A DNA stretch of 64,000 nucleotides from Lutjanus erythropterus (taxonomy: Eukaryota > Chordata > Actinopteri > Lutjaniformes > Lutjanidae), in contig CM034608.1 of the NCBI GenBank assembly GCA_020091685.1, positions 455,967 through 519,966 of the forward strand, given 5' to 3'. Under the pieces are notes generated by a model. It did not search any database. It worked only from the letters and a program-made list of their open reading frames with translations, and was not told the DNA's origin. Shown in pieces: positions 13,701-24,945 of this stretch; position 1 is the first letter of the stretch, and each line of letters opens with the position of its first letter. Position numbers and translations under genes: made by a program.

Positions 13701-16041
13701 CAGGATATACATATATATATATATATATGTATGTATGTATACATATGTGTATATATATATACTTTGCAAGGCACTGTTAGGAAATACAGCACTTGTACAG
13801 TAGAATTAAGAAAAAGACTCATGGCAAGGGGTAGGTCAGGGTTAAGTAATGATCAAAGTTGCAGGTGTATGCTTTCTGCTCTTTTTCTGCATCTTTTACT
13901 GTCTTAGTCATAACAGTATGGTTGTATTGTAAATATTCTAAACAGAAAATTAGCAGTAACAGTGGTTTGTAATGCAAATATTTATCAGTGATTCTGTAAG
14001 TCAAGACTGAGAGTGATCAACTTGAACTTGAACTAAATCCGAGATCTGGGCAAGGAGAAGAGGGGATATGAAACCGATTTGTGGCTGTCAGCACAGATGA
14101 GTTCACTGTTGGTCATTGACATGAACACTAAGGTGGAGCAGGAAAGCTCAGTGAGTAACATCAGTGCATTTTGTTGGTTTAACCCTGAATACTAAAGGGA
14201 ACAAATAAGCTCTTAGAGGATCTGATGATGTGTCTGGTCAATTACAGTTATTGAGGAGGACAAATTTCCATATGTCATATATTGGGAGAGACATGTACCC
14301 TCCACCCCGTCATCCCCCCACTGCTGTTGTGTGCCTGAAGGGCAGAAAGGTTTGAAGATACTAAATGAGCTTTTTCTGCTGTGATCTCAAGATTAACAAT
14401 AAGCAATGCCCTCAACTGTGGCCATGTAATTAACTGTGTAACTGTAATTATGACCTTGTCATTGTTTTTCTTTCAAAGTAATGCATTATGTTATATAAAG
14501 CTTGGTTAGTGGCCATCAGTTGTACACTACTTTTTGGGATGCATGGTGAGATACTCTGAGACCACTATATAGGTATAATGATTATCATATACATTCAGAC
14601 AACACTACAAAACGGCAAACTCACTATGTAGTGGATCATATAGTGAGACGTGAGTGATTTTGGACACAGCCTAAAACTATGGTTCACATCTGTGGAACAG
14701 CCTGAGGGCCACAGAGAGTGTTGATGTATTATTATTATTATTATCATTATTATTATTATTATTAGCAGTAGCAATAGCAGTAGTAATAGTCATTTTTGTC
14801 ATTGCTTATGTAAATCCCCCTCATATATTGTCCCTGTCACTGCCAGCTCCTACTGGTTGGTCCACAGAGGGAAGTTTGTTAAGAACCCGTCCCTGCTAAT
14901 GAAGGACGGTTTCGAGTCAGGTTTGGACAGAATTTTGTCGTGCTTGGGCCTTCTCGGACTCAACTTTTCAGGCCTGATTAAAGTTTTAATTTTTAAAAGC
15001 AAACTTTTTGACCTGCCATTTAACTAAACTTTATTTATTTATTTATCTATCTATTGCCTATTTATTTATTTAGTCTTTTTGTTGTTAGTTAGGTATTTTA
15101 TATATTTATTATGTTATTTTTTTATTTATTTGTATTTTCTTGATTGTCTGTTGCTTGACTGTTTTACTTACTTTTTACCCACTGTTTGGAATTTTTAATT
15201 CACTCATTTTAATGTATTTACTTTATCTTTTTATTGTGAATTTTATTCTGCGTCTAGTGTATCCAAGTATCAGAGGTGAGGACACATCAAGTAATTTCTG
15301 AGCTTAAAAAATATTATCAATATTATCAATTTCACAATTTTGTGAAACACCTGATTTTCTTGATAGGAACTACAGTTGATTAGCTCTGGACATGGATCTG
15401 CCATAATGATAATAATACATTCACCAAAGTAATTACTGTGGTATCACAAGAAACACAACAGTAAAACTATTCATCAAATTGTACATAAACATCCATCAGA
15501 CTGACTTGCTGCTTCTTATTTGACCTACTGCACTTACTGTGTTGTAAACCTGAACTGTTACTGATATTCTCTGCTGACTTCACATTCTAGAAATTCTAGA
15601 TGACCCTCCTGTTACTTGTAAGATAGACGTGAAACTAACCTGCAGGTTCCAGGTCTGCTTTACATACTCTCGGATTAGTTTTTCCTTCAGGTCCTCAAAC
15701 GGTCCCACCTTCGGCTGCATGTTCTTGGGCCTGTTGCAAGGCTTCTTCAGCAGACACACAAGGCCATCCATCTCCTGGGAGTGATAATCAATCACATCCA
15801 CAGGGCTCCTGTGACTCTTACCACCAGCAATAGCATAGGTTTCATTGGGTTCTCTTTCAATGGTGTAGTGGTAGCAGCGGCCTGAATGTGACACAGACAG
15901 CGCAAAGCCTCCCAGGTAGTTTCGGCTCTGCCGTAGCAGGTACAAGCCATTGTTCATGCCTGCCTGCCGCAGGTAGTCCTCTGCCTCCTCCCTGGTGATG
16001 TTGCCATAGAAGAATGGCAATGTGTTCACTGTGTCAGCCAT
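3065..16041 (-). CDS. syk: Tyrosine-protein kinase SYK, tandem SH2 part (partial)
   Basis: Coding segments, 5' to 3': 16041-15640, 12973-12813, 4973-4835, 3331-3250 and 3117-3065. The phases fit (0, 2, 0, 1, 0) and give 279 residues. N-SH2 is about residues 8-100, with R37 in the LLRQS motif as the phosphotyrosine-binding arginine and R17 in alpha-A. The interdomain A helical linker is about 101-160. C-SH2 begins at MPWFHG (161) with R170 and R190 (FLIR). [13 protein letters not shown] opens interdomain B. All splice sites are GT-AG. The SH2 pair binds doubly phosphorylated ITAMs in the cytosol. The kinase domain is missing from the window because exons 4-6 sit in the palindrome. Full human SYK is 635 residues. 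Confidence 0.93.
3250..3331 (-). CDS. syk: syk exon 5, end of C-SH2 (right palindrome arm)
   Basis: Encodes residues 235-261 plus one base of codon 262: [20 protein letters not shown] and a short Pro/Gly tail. GTAAAA donor. Mirror copy at 1758-1839. Confidence 0.94.
3739..4005. repeat. Degenerate minisatellite, right arm
   Basis: Reverse complement of the array at 1084-1350, between syk exons 4 and 5. Units share the TCATAATTATGA theme with unit-to-unit drift, yet the two arms match unit for unit. Confidence 0.75.
4835..4973 (-). CDS. syk: syk exon 4, C-SH2 core (right palindrome arm)
   Basis: Encodes residues 189-234. It supplies R190, the phosphotyrosine-contacting arginine of C-SH2, and the strands [12 protein letters not shown] and [18 protein letters not shown] acceptor, GTTAAC donor. 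An identical copy lies in opposite orientation at 115-253. Confidence 0.95.
5465..5645 (+). mobile_element. hAT-like MITE fragment
   Basis: Has TCATTCCCAAACACTGGGTC and a GGGTCGCC block typical of hAT-derived fish MITEs. It matches, inverted, the stretch at 44100-44270 (TATAAATCTTGCATTTTGCAG there; AAATTTAAGATTTATA here). An old copy inside syk intron 3. Confidence 0.5.
5700..6035 (+). mobile_element. Dispersed MITE, GCTGCAACGATTA family
   Basis: Begins GGAGCTGCAACGATTATTCA and carries the internal blocks CAGTAAACTGAGTATCTTTA and AAGACATTTGAGGACGTCAA. A second copy with the same blocks in the same order lies at 17045-17350. The family is common in teleosts and probably a nonautonomous hAT relative; classification tentative. 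Confidence 0.6.
6351..6440 (+). repeat. (GT)n microsatellite
   Basis: About 90 bases of GT with a few GC interruptions, syk intron 3. Confidence 0.95.
6860..8080 (+). mobile_element. 3' end of an L1-clade (Tx1-like) LINE, decayed
   Basis: Conceptual reading of the plus strand gives the C-terminal region of fish L1-like ORF2. The segment with [20 protein letters not shown] (7108-7167) corresponds to the post-RT segment of such elements; further on come [15 protein letters not shown] and FTYTIRYDL near 7855-7955. Several frames and stops interrupt it, and a (TA)n tract at 7333-7391 lies inside. The tail is A/T-rich with a TTTGTTTGTTTG run. Sits in syk intron 3, sense to the window, antisense to syk. 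Confidence 0.75.
7333..7391. repeat. (TA)n microsatellite
   Basis: TA repeat with ATAC/GTAT interruptions inside the LINE remnant. Confidence 0.95.
8090..12812. other. syk intron 3, exon 3-proximal part
   Basis: AT-rich, without a recognisable exon. Contains a (GT)19 tract (10691-10728) and an exact GGGGACATGTCCCC palindrome near 11353. I see no coding signal. Confidence 0.5.
10691..10728 (+). repeat. (GT)19 microsatellite
   Basis: Uninterrupted GT dinucleotides in syk intron 3. Confidence 0.95.
12813..12973 (-). CDS. syk: syk exon 3, interdomain A and start of C-SH2
   Basis: Encodes residues 135-188, [20 protein letters not shown] and onward through [11 protein letters not shown] to the FL of the FLIR motif. 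Acceptor TGTGTGCAG, donor GTAAGT, phase 2 at the end. The proline in SEPRL is where most Syk proteins have a helix residue; otherwise ordinary. Confidence 0.95.
13709..13760. repeat. (TA)n/(GTAT)n microsatellite
   Basis: Compound TA and GTAT repeat in syk intron 2. Confidence 0.9.
14729..14765 (+). repeat. (TTA)n microsatellite
   Basis: TTA units with one TCA interruption. Confidence 0.9.
15640..16041 (-). CDS. syk: syk exon 2, start codon and N-terminal SH2 domain
   Basis: Encodes residues 1-134 from ATG at 16041-16039 ([20 protein letters not shown]) to TWNLQ, then a CAG/GTTAGT donor. The start is chosen because [17 protein letters not shown] is the conserved beginning of Syk-family proteins and the exon continues into 5' untranslated sequence up to a TAG acceptor at 16109-16111. 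R37 is the FLVR-type arginine. Confidence 0.96.
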
Positions 16042-16108
16042 GTTGGCTTTTGGACGATGGTTCCCTTAAGGAAGTCCTTACAAGTTCAGGCACCAGGATG
16101 CAATTCAC
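16042..16108 (-). other. syk: 5' untranslated part of syk exon 2
   Basis: Sequence between the start codon and a TTTTTGTAG acceptor (16109 and up). It holds no ATG in frame with the main start. Confidence 0.65.
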
Positions 16109-17044
16109 CTACAAAAACAAAAGCAGAAGCAATTAAGAATCAACACTGATTTACTTTAAAAAAAACAAAACAACACCTTTTTTTTTTTTCTTTTACAGAA
16201 ATCAGTAATATGTAACCTAAAGATTGAAAGTACACATAGCCAGCAACACAAAAGGACTTGAGCTAAGAAAATATCTGCACACCTTTTCACTGACAATATC
16301 AGTAAGATGCTTGTTACAAGAACCAAAGTAACCACAACACAGCTACAGCAAGACACCTCTGCAAACTTCTGCAGTTGTACATATCTGCAGCCTGCCAGTT
16401 CTTGCAGTTGACCACTATAACAAACTAATTTAAAAGTACAATCAATAGGATTTGTCCGAGCTGTTTGTAAATTAACCACCAGTGATGACCGAATGAGAGA
16501 AGTTATGTTTCTGCATTTTTTTTTTTTCAGAAAATGCATATTATTCATTTAAAGATATACAATGCAGGGTTTTCTTAAAAAAAAAAAAGTAATACAGAGA
16601 ATCATAAAAATAACTCATCATGTATGTCCCTCTGTCAGTGTGTGGTGGTGTCTGTATCTGCAGAGATCCTGCAGCCCTCTGTTTGTATTTTCTTATTTTG
16701 ACATTTCTGGACAACATTTCTGGGCAGTGGTGTGTAGTCCCAGCCAATAACAGCAAGCACAACGTGATCATAATGGCCAGCAGTTACACTGTTGTCTCCA
16801 TCTGTCTCCTCTCTTTCTGTGAGAGCGTCTTTTGTGTTTTTACACTTGACCAGTGCTGGCATAAAGCTGCACCAGCATGTCATTTTATATATTGTGCTGG
16901 CTTTGTGGAATCAAAAGAGACATGACATAACACAATAGTGCACAGGTCAACAAGTGTTCTGCTTCTCTGCTTCTTTAAGAGAGCAGAGAGAAAGAAAACC
17001 TCATGACTTAAAAACAAAAAATTTGTGTTCCGGGAAAAATGGAG

Positions 17045-17350
17045 CAGAGCTGCAACAATTAATCAATTAATTGACAATTAATTAATTATTAAATTAATCA
17101 CCAACTATTTTGATAATTGATTGAATCAGTTGATTTGAGTTATAGTATATCATACTAAAAAAAGTCAAAATTCTCTGCTTTCAGCTTCCTAAGTGATGAT
17201 ATTTTTTGGTTTCTTTAATCTTCTCATGCAGTAAACTGAATGTTTTTGGTTGTGAGTAAAGCAAGACATTTGAGGACATCATCTTAGACTTTGGGAAACA
17301 CTGATTGACATTATTCATCAGTTTCTGACATTTTAAAACAAACAGCTTTT
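17045..17350 (+). mobile_element. Second copy of the GCTGCAACGATTA MITE
   Basis: Starts AGAGCTGCAACAATTAATCA and repeats the internal blocks seen at 5700-6035 (GCAGTAAACTGAATG; CAAGACATTTGAGGACATCA). The divergence between copies suggests an old family. Confidence 0.6.
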
Positions 17351-17880
17351 ACGATACTTTAAACTGACTCTCTGACAAGTGATGAACTCCACCATGTGAG
17401 GGAGGAGCCAGTGTTGCAGTAGCAGGAAATTTTTTGCAAGGTAAAAATGACTGCTCAAGAGGAAGTATTACCACTTGAATTTCCACAGCAGGGATGCATG
17501 AGAGCGCTCTCTAAATGTATTGACCAACAGAAGACTTTAGTGTTGCTGTTAGAATGTTGACATGGTGTTATAGTTAATTTAATTATTGAAAATGAAAGGA
17601 GCTATTGCCATTACTGGTACAGCTTAAATTAATTAACGCCATTTCCATCAAGCAAACTAAAAAACACATGCATGGGGTGACTGAACCATCAGACGTAGGG
17701 CTGTGAGCTCTTTCAACTGATCATTGGTAAAAAAAAAAAATAAATAACACTCAAGTAATCTATTTATCATACTTACAACATCTTAATTTGCATTTACCCA
17801 ACAATACCAAATGTATTTTCCCCTCAATCAAAGTTTTATTTCCACAGCAACATGATGCACGTTCTTTGACAGTGTTCCAT

Positions 17881-18401
17881 ACACCCTTCAAAATAAAGGT
17901 GCTGACTAGAACCATATATGGTTCTTCAGCTTGTCTTTTTATATCAGTTTATAAGTTAAGTTTATATAAGTTTTATAAAAGTTAACTTAGAACCCTTTCA
18001 AAGAGTTCTACCTAGAACCCAACATAAAGGCTATATAGAACCATATGTGAAAGATTTCACTTGAGAGGTTCGATAGAGAACCCTTTTATGGTGCAATGGT
18101 TCTGCCTAGAACCCCCTCTGAAGGTTCTATTCAGAACCTTTCTACCCTTCTAATGGGGCTAACAAGAATCCAACCAGGGGGTTCTACCAATAATCTTTTT
18201 ATATGCTATGGATTTTATCTAGAACACATCTGGGGTTCTACTGAGAACCTTTTACATTCCAAGGGTTTTAGCTAGAATCACCCCTGGGGTTCTACAGAGA
18301 ACCTTTTTCAAGAACCCTTGACAAACAATTGATGAAAGAATTCTTCAAGGATTTCAACAATCCTTGATGAACCCTTTTGGAACCCTTATTTCTAAGAGTG
18401 T
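17881..18401. mobile_element. MITE with internal GGTTCT/AGAACC repeat units
   Basis: Ends form imperfect terminal inverted repeats: ACACCCTTCAAAATAAAGGT on the left and, inverted, ACACTCTTAGAAATAAGGGT on the right. The inside is a run of degenerate units of about 45-55 bases, each with a GGTTCT and an AGAACC a short distance apart, so the single strand can fold at many points. Nonautonomous; superfamily not settled. Confidence 0.7.
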
Positions 18402-21400
18402 AGCCTATGAAACATATTTCAGATGTTTATTTGATAGCAGATTGATTAAAATGACATGATTGATCAAATTCTTAATGACAGATTAATCAATCATCAATTC
18501 ATTATTATCAACCCTAATCAGAAGACATTTGGTGATTCCATTAGTCTGCATATCGATGCCATTTGCACTGAATATGAACTCATGAGACACAGTGGTGACT
18601 GACAACGTCTAACTTTTGATTTCCTGGCTGAATTGTGTCTCTTGCAAGTACGCAAAGCCCGGTGTGGGTATCTCAAATACATGTACGGTGTTGTATTATT
18701 ATTATTTTACTTATTTTCATGCGTAACAGAAATAGTTACATAAAGCGTGAAAAACAGCATTTAAGAGAGAAGTTCAACCCTGCTTACTTTCTCAGTTCCA
18801 CAATCATGACTAGCCAGTGCATGAAGTGGGTGTGGCTGTTAAACTGTTGTTTTTGGAAAGTTATATATAAATCTTGTCTTTGTACTGTATCCAATTGAAT
18901 ATTGGTTGAGAAGCTTTTACAAATGATTGCATTCTGTTTTTATTCACATTTTACACAAGGAAACTCAGACACAGCCCCCCGATTCCAGCCAGAAAGGTGT
19001 GGGTGGGAGGGGGTTCAGATGCTGTTTTGATCTAAAAAGCTGCTAAAGCAAAAGCTGCTTGATGACATCACTGGAATTAAACTTAGGTTTACATGTCATC
19101 ACTTTATAATGTTGTTATGGCAGACTGTTTGCAAACAGTTACCACTGTAACCCAATTATCATTTAAACACTAAGCAGACACAGAATGACATTATTATTCA
19201 TTAGGAAAGGAGTGGTGTTTGATGATGTATGTCAGTTTAACATTCAGTCTCTTTTAGCTCTGTTTTTGGTCTCCACCAACTCCACCAAAACATCCGGCTC
19301 TTCTGCTGCTAATTGCCCCACTTGTTCACCAGCTAGCTAACTATGTGTTGCTGCTGAGTAGGCAGTGTGCAGTCCAGTGGTGGGCTGTCAGGGTCATCAG
19401 AGCCTTCTCTGCTGGCTCTTTCAAAATCGAAGTCAGACATTTTTTCCATTATTATATTAATGTGTGTTTGAATGTGTCTGAATTGAATTACTTTTTCAGC
19501 AAGCTACTATAATATATCCAGAACAAATATGGCTATTTTCTTGTGAGGCAGAGCTGGGATTTCCTATATATTTGAATGCTGTCTAAATGCATCACAACTT
19601 CATGGACCACCACTAGTGTTATTGCTAGCCTTTTGTTGAAGCCTGAAGCTGCCATTTGATTACAACTTTCACTGACTATATTATCAGCCAATCAAATTTT
19701 GATGTGTAGTGACAGAACCCCAAGAGCCCTGTAGTGTGTTGGCACTAGCCCCTGGTGTTGTCATCAAGTTTGTGCCTTTGACGGATTGAGAGTAAACTAA
19801 GCTACATGCTGATATTTATACCTCCTACTGATTACAAGTGATGACTGTGTTTCACTGTTGATGATGCATGCAGACAGTGTCTGATGCCACTTAATGTATA
19901 TTAAGCATGTTAAGTGAACTCACTCTCAACACCTGGCTTAATATTCTGTCTGGAATAGTGGTGGTCACATATTTGGCATACAGGCCTAACTTACATCTTT
20001 CATTTTTGCTATTGAACTGAAGGTGGTGTACTAATAATATTGTTGCTATACCTGTGCAAGCAACTGGTGAACACTGTTACATTAATCATGGAAATGTTTT
20101 TTGTGCCATGTGGTGTGTGTGTGCAATCTGGTTGCTGAGTGACATAAATGAAGATCTGATGGTGATGCTGCAGTAGCTGCTATAATGCTCTGTGGTGTGT
20201 GTCTGTACTGTGGTTTTTTAAGATCGACTGTCTTGATGGTGTTTACGCAGTAGTGGCTGACTTACGACAACTTTGTGCATGCATGCATACGTGTGTGCAT
20301 GTGTGTGTGTGCTATGCGGGGGTCGGGGTGGGGGTGGGGTGTTCAGTTCGTTACTGAAGGCCCTGACTTAAACCCCACAGTACGCAACTGGATTTATCAG
20401 AGCTTTTTCACTAAATACAGCTGCCTGCAGCTGCTGTGAACAAGGCTGATGAGAGCCAGGTTTATGATCCAGAAAACCAAAACTCTTCAATGTTATATAA
20501 AAATGTTGATAAGTGCAGCTTTAAGTCTGTTGGATGGGAGCAGCTGGTGCCAGGGACCAGTTATTTTTGCTAGTTTGTTGTCACAAAAACATGACATTAG
20601 AAGTTGCTCATTTTTTTTGTCTGTTTGCTTGTTGTTGTTTTTTTTTTCCTGAGCGCAACTTGTCTTTTGCAGGAACCCTCTTCTTGACACTCACAGCTGG
20701 AGGCCTCCCAGTACAACCACTCAGGCTGTAATCAGACAATCAGGAAGGGTTGTGCGGTGGTGTGGGGTTGTTAAATTGTGCTTGGACCACAACAGCTGTG
20801 TGACAATCAGGAAATAATGTTTAATTTTTCAGATTAACCATCTTGCTCTGTACCAGCACTCCCTCTCTTCATTAGACTTTACCTTGCATGACCACAGCTG
20901 TGCACTCTCCTTCTCTCTCTCTCAACATAACAACACAAACCAATGGACCTTCTTAGTGTTGCCATTTTGCAGCATAAACTGCAGCCAGACTGAGATGTCA
21001 AAGCTGGTTACACAAAATAGACCACAGAGCTGGGAGAGTGTCATTGTTTGGTCCATGAACTTCCCCTGGATAGCACCCTGTTTCACACATATTACAGGCC
21101 AACTGTGAAGCAGTCCGATTGCCAGTTTACAAGATTGGCGTGACATGGGTTGTGTTACTCCAAAAGTTGATTCGTGCTTATTTGGATTTTTTTTTTCTGG
21201 CATTCCCTGCAGTCCCCACTACTACAGCTTCTTTCAAAATGAATGAGATGTTATGTCTGATTCTGTCCAAATGCACCCTTACTCAAAGGCACTGCACTTA
21301 ATGAGATTAAGCCCACGCATATCCTGCAGGACAGGTCCAATCATACACTGTCTCTTTAAGCTGCAAGCCACCGCTCACAGCCAGTCATTTTATGTGTTAT

Positions 21401-21702
21401 CTATTTCAAGATATTTTGACAATCAAGTGTCATCTGACAGATGCTAAAAAAAACACACAAAAGTATTCAGGAGTGATACCACCTCAACGCCACTTCTTAT
21501 TTGCACTGCAAAATGTGTCAACACATCCAGTGGTTATGTACTGTTTTTAGCATGAGAAACTGTTAAACAAGCAACTTACACAACTCTGACCACTTGCATA
21601 ACTTAACATTGAGCAGCACTTCATTATTCCTTGTTTGTGTATTCTAGAAGACAAGGATTGTACAAAACATATTTTTTAAGTTTGTTTATTGTTTGACATT
21701 AA

Positions 21703-21990
21703 AGGGATAGTTCATCCAAAAATGAAAACTCAGTCATTATCTACTCACCACCATGCTGATTGAGGGTTGGGTTTAGTTTTTCAGTCCATAAAACACTGCT
21801 GGAGAAAAAACAGTGCTACAGAATCTCCCAAACAATGAAAGTGAATGGTGACCAGTTTTCAAATGTAAAAACAACTGGGAAAAAAACTGGTGTAAATAAC
21901 ATTTTTTTAGTCAACGTCACATGTTGGAACTTTAGAAGACATGTGAGCATTTCATGTTTTGTTTTGTTTTTCTCAGTTGTTTTTTATATA
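21703..21990 (+). mobile_element. MITE, AAGGGATAGTTCATCC family
   Basis: Opens AAAGGGATAGTTCATCCAAA and runs through TTTTTCAGTCCATAAAACAC and GTGAATGGTGACCAGTTTTC. Related copies are at 30520-30835 and, more distantly, 56330-57060. A very common teleost dispersed repeat. Confidence 0.65.
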
Positions 21991-23162
21991 TGAAAACTTG
22001 TCCATTGTTTGTGAGATTCTATGTAAAGAGATACAGGAGTCCAGCTGGGTTGGTAATATCATGCAATATATACTGATATCAGGACTCAAATTATAACTGC
22101 ACTGTTTAGCTTACACTTCCAAGTTTTTCAGAAGCCATAATTTAATATTCTTTATAAAATTGTGGTGGTTACATATTTTCTTAATATGCAAGAAAATGTC
22201 TAATTCCTAGCACCACCAAACAGTTGGTGTGGAGCAGCAGCCAGAGAGGCCCTGATAAAGAGTAGTAGTAGTTAAGTCATAAAGTACTTGTAATTCAAAC
22301 TAGTTTCACCTCCAGTCGTTACAATAGTAACATGCTGCACATTGATACTTCATTGTTAATAATCTAATGTCGCTTCTCACATGTGTTTCATGACAAAAAA
22401 CAGTTTAGAGACCAGACAAACTCCTCGATGAAAGATCTTGTAATATAAGACCTCCTGGTGCTTTTGTCAAGTAGTGTGCAACCCACAAAGATTTCAAGAT
22501 TTCTGATCAGAAGACAGTTTAGTTTGAACAGTACTGTGATCTGACCACTTTGAAAGTTATGTGTGGCCAAGACATAACCCACCTTATCAACTCTTCTCTA
22601 TTCTCCACTCTTTTCACATCTGTCACACTTCTTCTAAAAGAACTGATGCCAAAAATGACAGACCTGTATCCATAGGCACTGTCTACAGAGATGCAATTGG
22701 TTTTATCCTCTCCCAAAGGGAAAGATGGGGGAGCAATGCCCCAATCCTGAGGCAAAGCAGGAAAAAACAGTTGTAAAAGGACCACTTATAAAATCACAGC
22801 ATATGCTTTAGTATTCTTCATATTTAACTTAGATGACGAGGCGTAGTGTGCATATTGTGTGTTACCGGCTGAGCGAGCACTGAATGTTTTAATTAATTTG
22901 TTAACAAGCACAAAATGCCATGAATTCAAACACTTTGGACCATTAATACAGTTAGTACAGTAACTTGTGGCTCTACCATCTAAATTAGACTAACATCATA
23001 CACAAGCAGATATGGTGGCATGGTGGCAGATTTACCTCAAACAGTTGGCTGCAGCTAAATGCACCCCTCACTGCAGAAAGATGGTCAAAAGTTCCCAAAG
23101 AATCTGCCCAATACCTCTCTCTGCTTTTTAATTTTGAGTGCTCATTAAATGTATTATGCTAA

Positions 23163-23476
23163 TTGGGCAGTGGTGGCCCAAAGGTTAGAGAAGCAAGCTT
23201 GGCATTGTAAGGCTGCCAGTTCAATCCCCCCAGGATAAATCTGGGTGGGGACTTGCCCCTCCCTTATTACCACCACTGAGGTGCCCTTGAGCAAGGCTCT
23301 TAAACCCAACTGCTCCAGTGGAGCTGCCCAGTGGTCAGCAGATAAGACTGTGGTTGTACTGGGCAGCTTCCAGGTGTGAATGTGTAACTGTATGTGAATG
23401 TGATCAGGATGTTCCTGCAAAAGAGAGCATTGCTCTCAGTTAACTATCCTGAATAAATAAAGGTTAAAAAAAAATT
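23163..23476 (+). mobile_element. tRNA-derived SINE
   Basis: The head reads like a decayed tRNA with an A-box-like GTGGCCCAAAGGTTAGAG and a B box GTTCAATCC at 23219-23227. A central GAGGTGCCCTTGAGCAAGGC block, seen in several fish SINE families, follows, then a tail ending AATAAATAAAGGTT and an A run. Plus orientation, inside the presumed syk 5' intron. Confidence 0.75.
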
Positions 23477-24055
23477 GTAACATAATGGTGCACATGGCAC
23501 CAGCCTTCTGTTGGAGTCACAGCAGCAGCCTCTGAACGCCAACAGAACATGGATTCTGTCTCAGCTTAATAGAATCACTTTGAAAACACCAAATAACTTG
23601 TTTTAACAAATTTTGTTTGTTTATATTATGAAGAATTATAAATGACAAATAAATTTTATCTTCCACTGACAGAGATAAAATTGGATTTAAAAAAAATCAT
23701 AACCCATTTTGTTTTGTCCAGTTATCACATGACATATTTCTTCCACAAACTGTTACAGCACAGTGTGTAATCCAGAAGGCTCCAGACTACAAAAGCTCTA
23801 TCACTTTAAGTAGTTAAAAACGGACGGCACTTTTACAGCACTTTTCAATCTGATGAGAGGACGTACCACCTCACAGAGCCTCTCATTCACCTGCTGTATG
23901 TCCACCCATGTATACCCTGCACATCTGGAGCAATTTGGGGCTCAATATTAACTCACGCGGGGTTCTGCAGTCACACTGCTGTACAATTACAAATATGTTG
24001 GGACAGTTATTGACAGCAAACAGTGTTTTGTCCTAATGCTGAATTTGTCTTTATA

Positions 24056-24419
24056 CAGGGTTGCCAGGTCCATGTTTTGGAATTGAGCTACTTTTGAAGT
24101 TTTGCAATGGGATGATTTTTTTGTCCGTTGGTTTTTGCATGCAAATTACATTAAAAATATCTATAAATGCACATCTGTATTTTAAAAAATAAATTAGTAA
24201 ATTAGTAAATTAAATAATTTATTTATACCAGAATCCTACCAAATTGACTCCAGATAAACACATACACATACAGACCCGGCTCACACCACACACACGCCCT
24301 CATATACAGACACAATGCAATTCAATGTGTCTACACAATGTGCCTGTTGGCGCTGGTATTTATTGGCCGTTGGACTGTTAGTTTAGTTATTATTATTTGT
24401 CACAAACCTGGCAACCCTG
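24056..24419. mobile_element. 364-bp MITE with CAGGGTTGCCAGGT ends
   Basis: Exact 14-base terminal inverted repeats (CAGGGTTGCCAGGT at the left, its complement at the right) flanked by a direct TTTATA on both sides (24050-24055 and 24420-24425), consistent with a target-site duplication. CA...TG ends suggest a hAT relative, though that family usually duplicates 8 bp. Confidence 0.75.
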
Positions 24420-24570
24420 TTTATAAAACACTCAACAAGGTCTTCATTGTTTTAAAAGAATATATATCCCCAAGATTACAACACCATATTGCTGCCATGC
24501 CGGAAAAAAAAACAGATCAGTATCATGTTACAGCATGAAAAGTTTGTTATTAATTGTTTATTGTTATTTG

Positions 24571-24945
24571 TTTATTGTTGTTAAGATATTTTCACATTAT
24601 TGTAACATAAAAAAATTATGTTATAACAAGAAAGATTTTTCTTACAACTCTATACTATTTGTCTTCTATCATGTGAAATGTTTTATATTACAACATGATA
24701 CCTAATTCTTATAACAAAACATTTCACATTATAGTATAACTTATATTGTTATAACAGGACTTATATTTTATATGACTCATTCCAATAATAAATGTTATCA
24801 GGTTATGGGTTATAACAACAACATGAACATTTGCATGCTTTAAAAAGATAAATATCATATTGTTCAAACAGCAAAAGATTCATGCTTTCATGTGGTTTGT
24901 AGTTTGTATGTTTTTATGATGTGAAAATATCTTGTTAACAAATGA
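24571..24945. mobile_element. AT-rich MITE with TTAAGATATTTTCACAT ends
   Basis: The left end (about 24578-24597) and right end (about 24918-24940) match as inverted repeats around AAGATATTTTCACAT. The inside repeats GTTATAACA-type palindromic motifs. Only about 150 bases right of the previous MITE. Confidence 0.55.

Larger units (their letters stand above)
12974..15639. other. syk intron 2
   Basis: No exon seen. Holds a TA/GTAT microsatellite (13709-13760), a TTA trinucleotide run (14729-14765), a low-complexity TTTATTTATT zone (15020-15140) and a short TCAATTCAATTTCTGTGTAAA dispersed-repeat scrap near 13327. Confidence 0.5.

Noticed and set aside
3065-16041. Identity as ZAP-70 rather than Syk
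   Set aside because: Gene family is the same, but [41 protein letters not shown] and LVEHYSYK match Syk; ZAP-70 has FLLRPR, GTYALSLIYG and LVEYLKLK at these places.
23163-23230. A tRNA gene
   Set aside because: A- and B-box-like sequences are present but the cloverleaf is not; a SINE body and tail follow.
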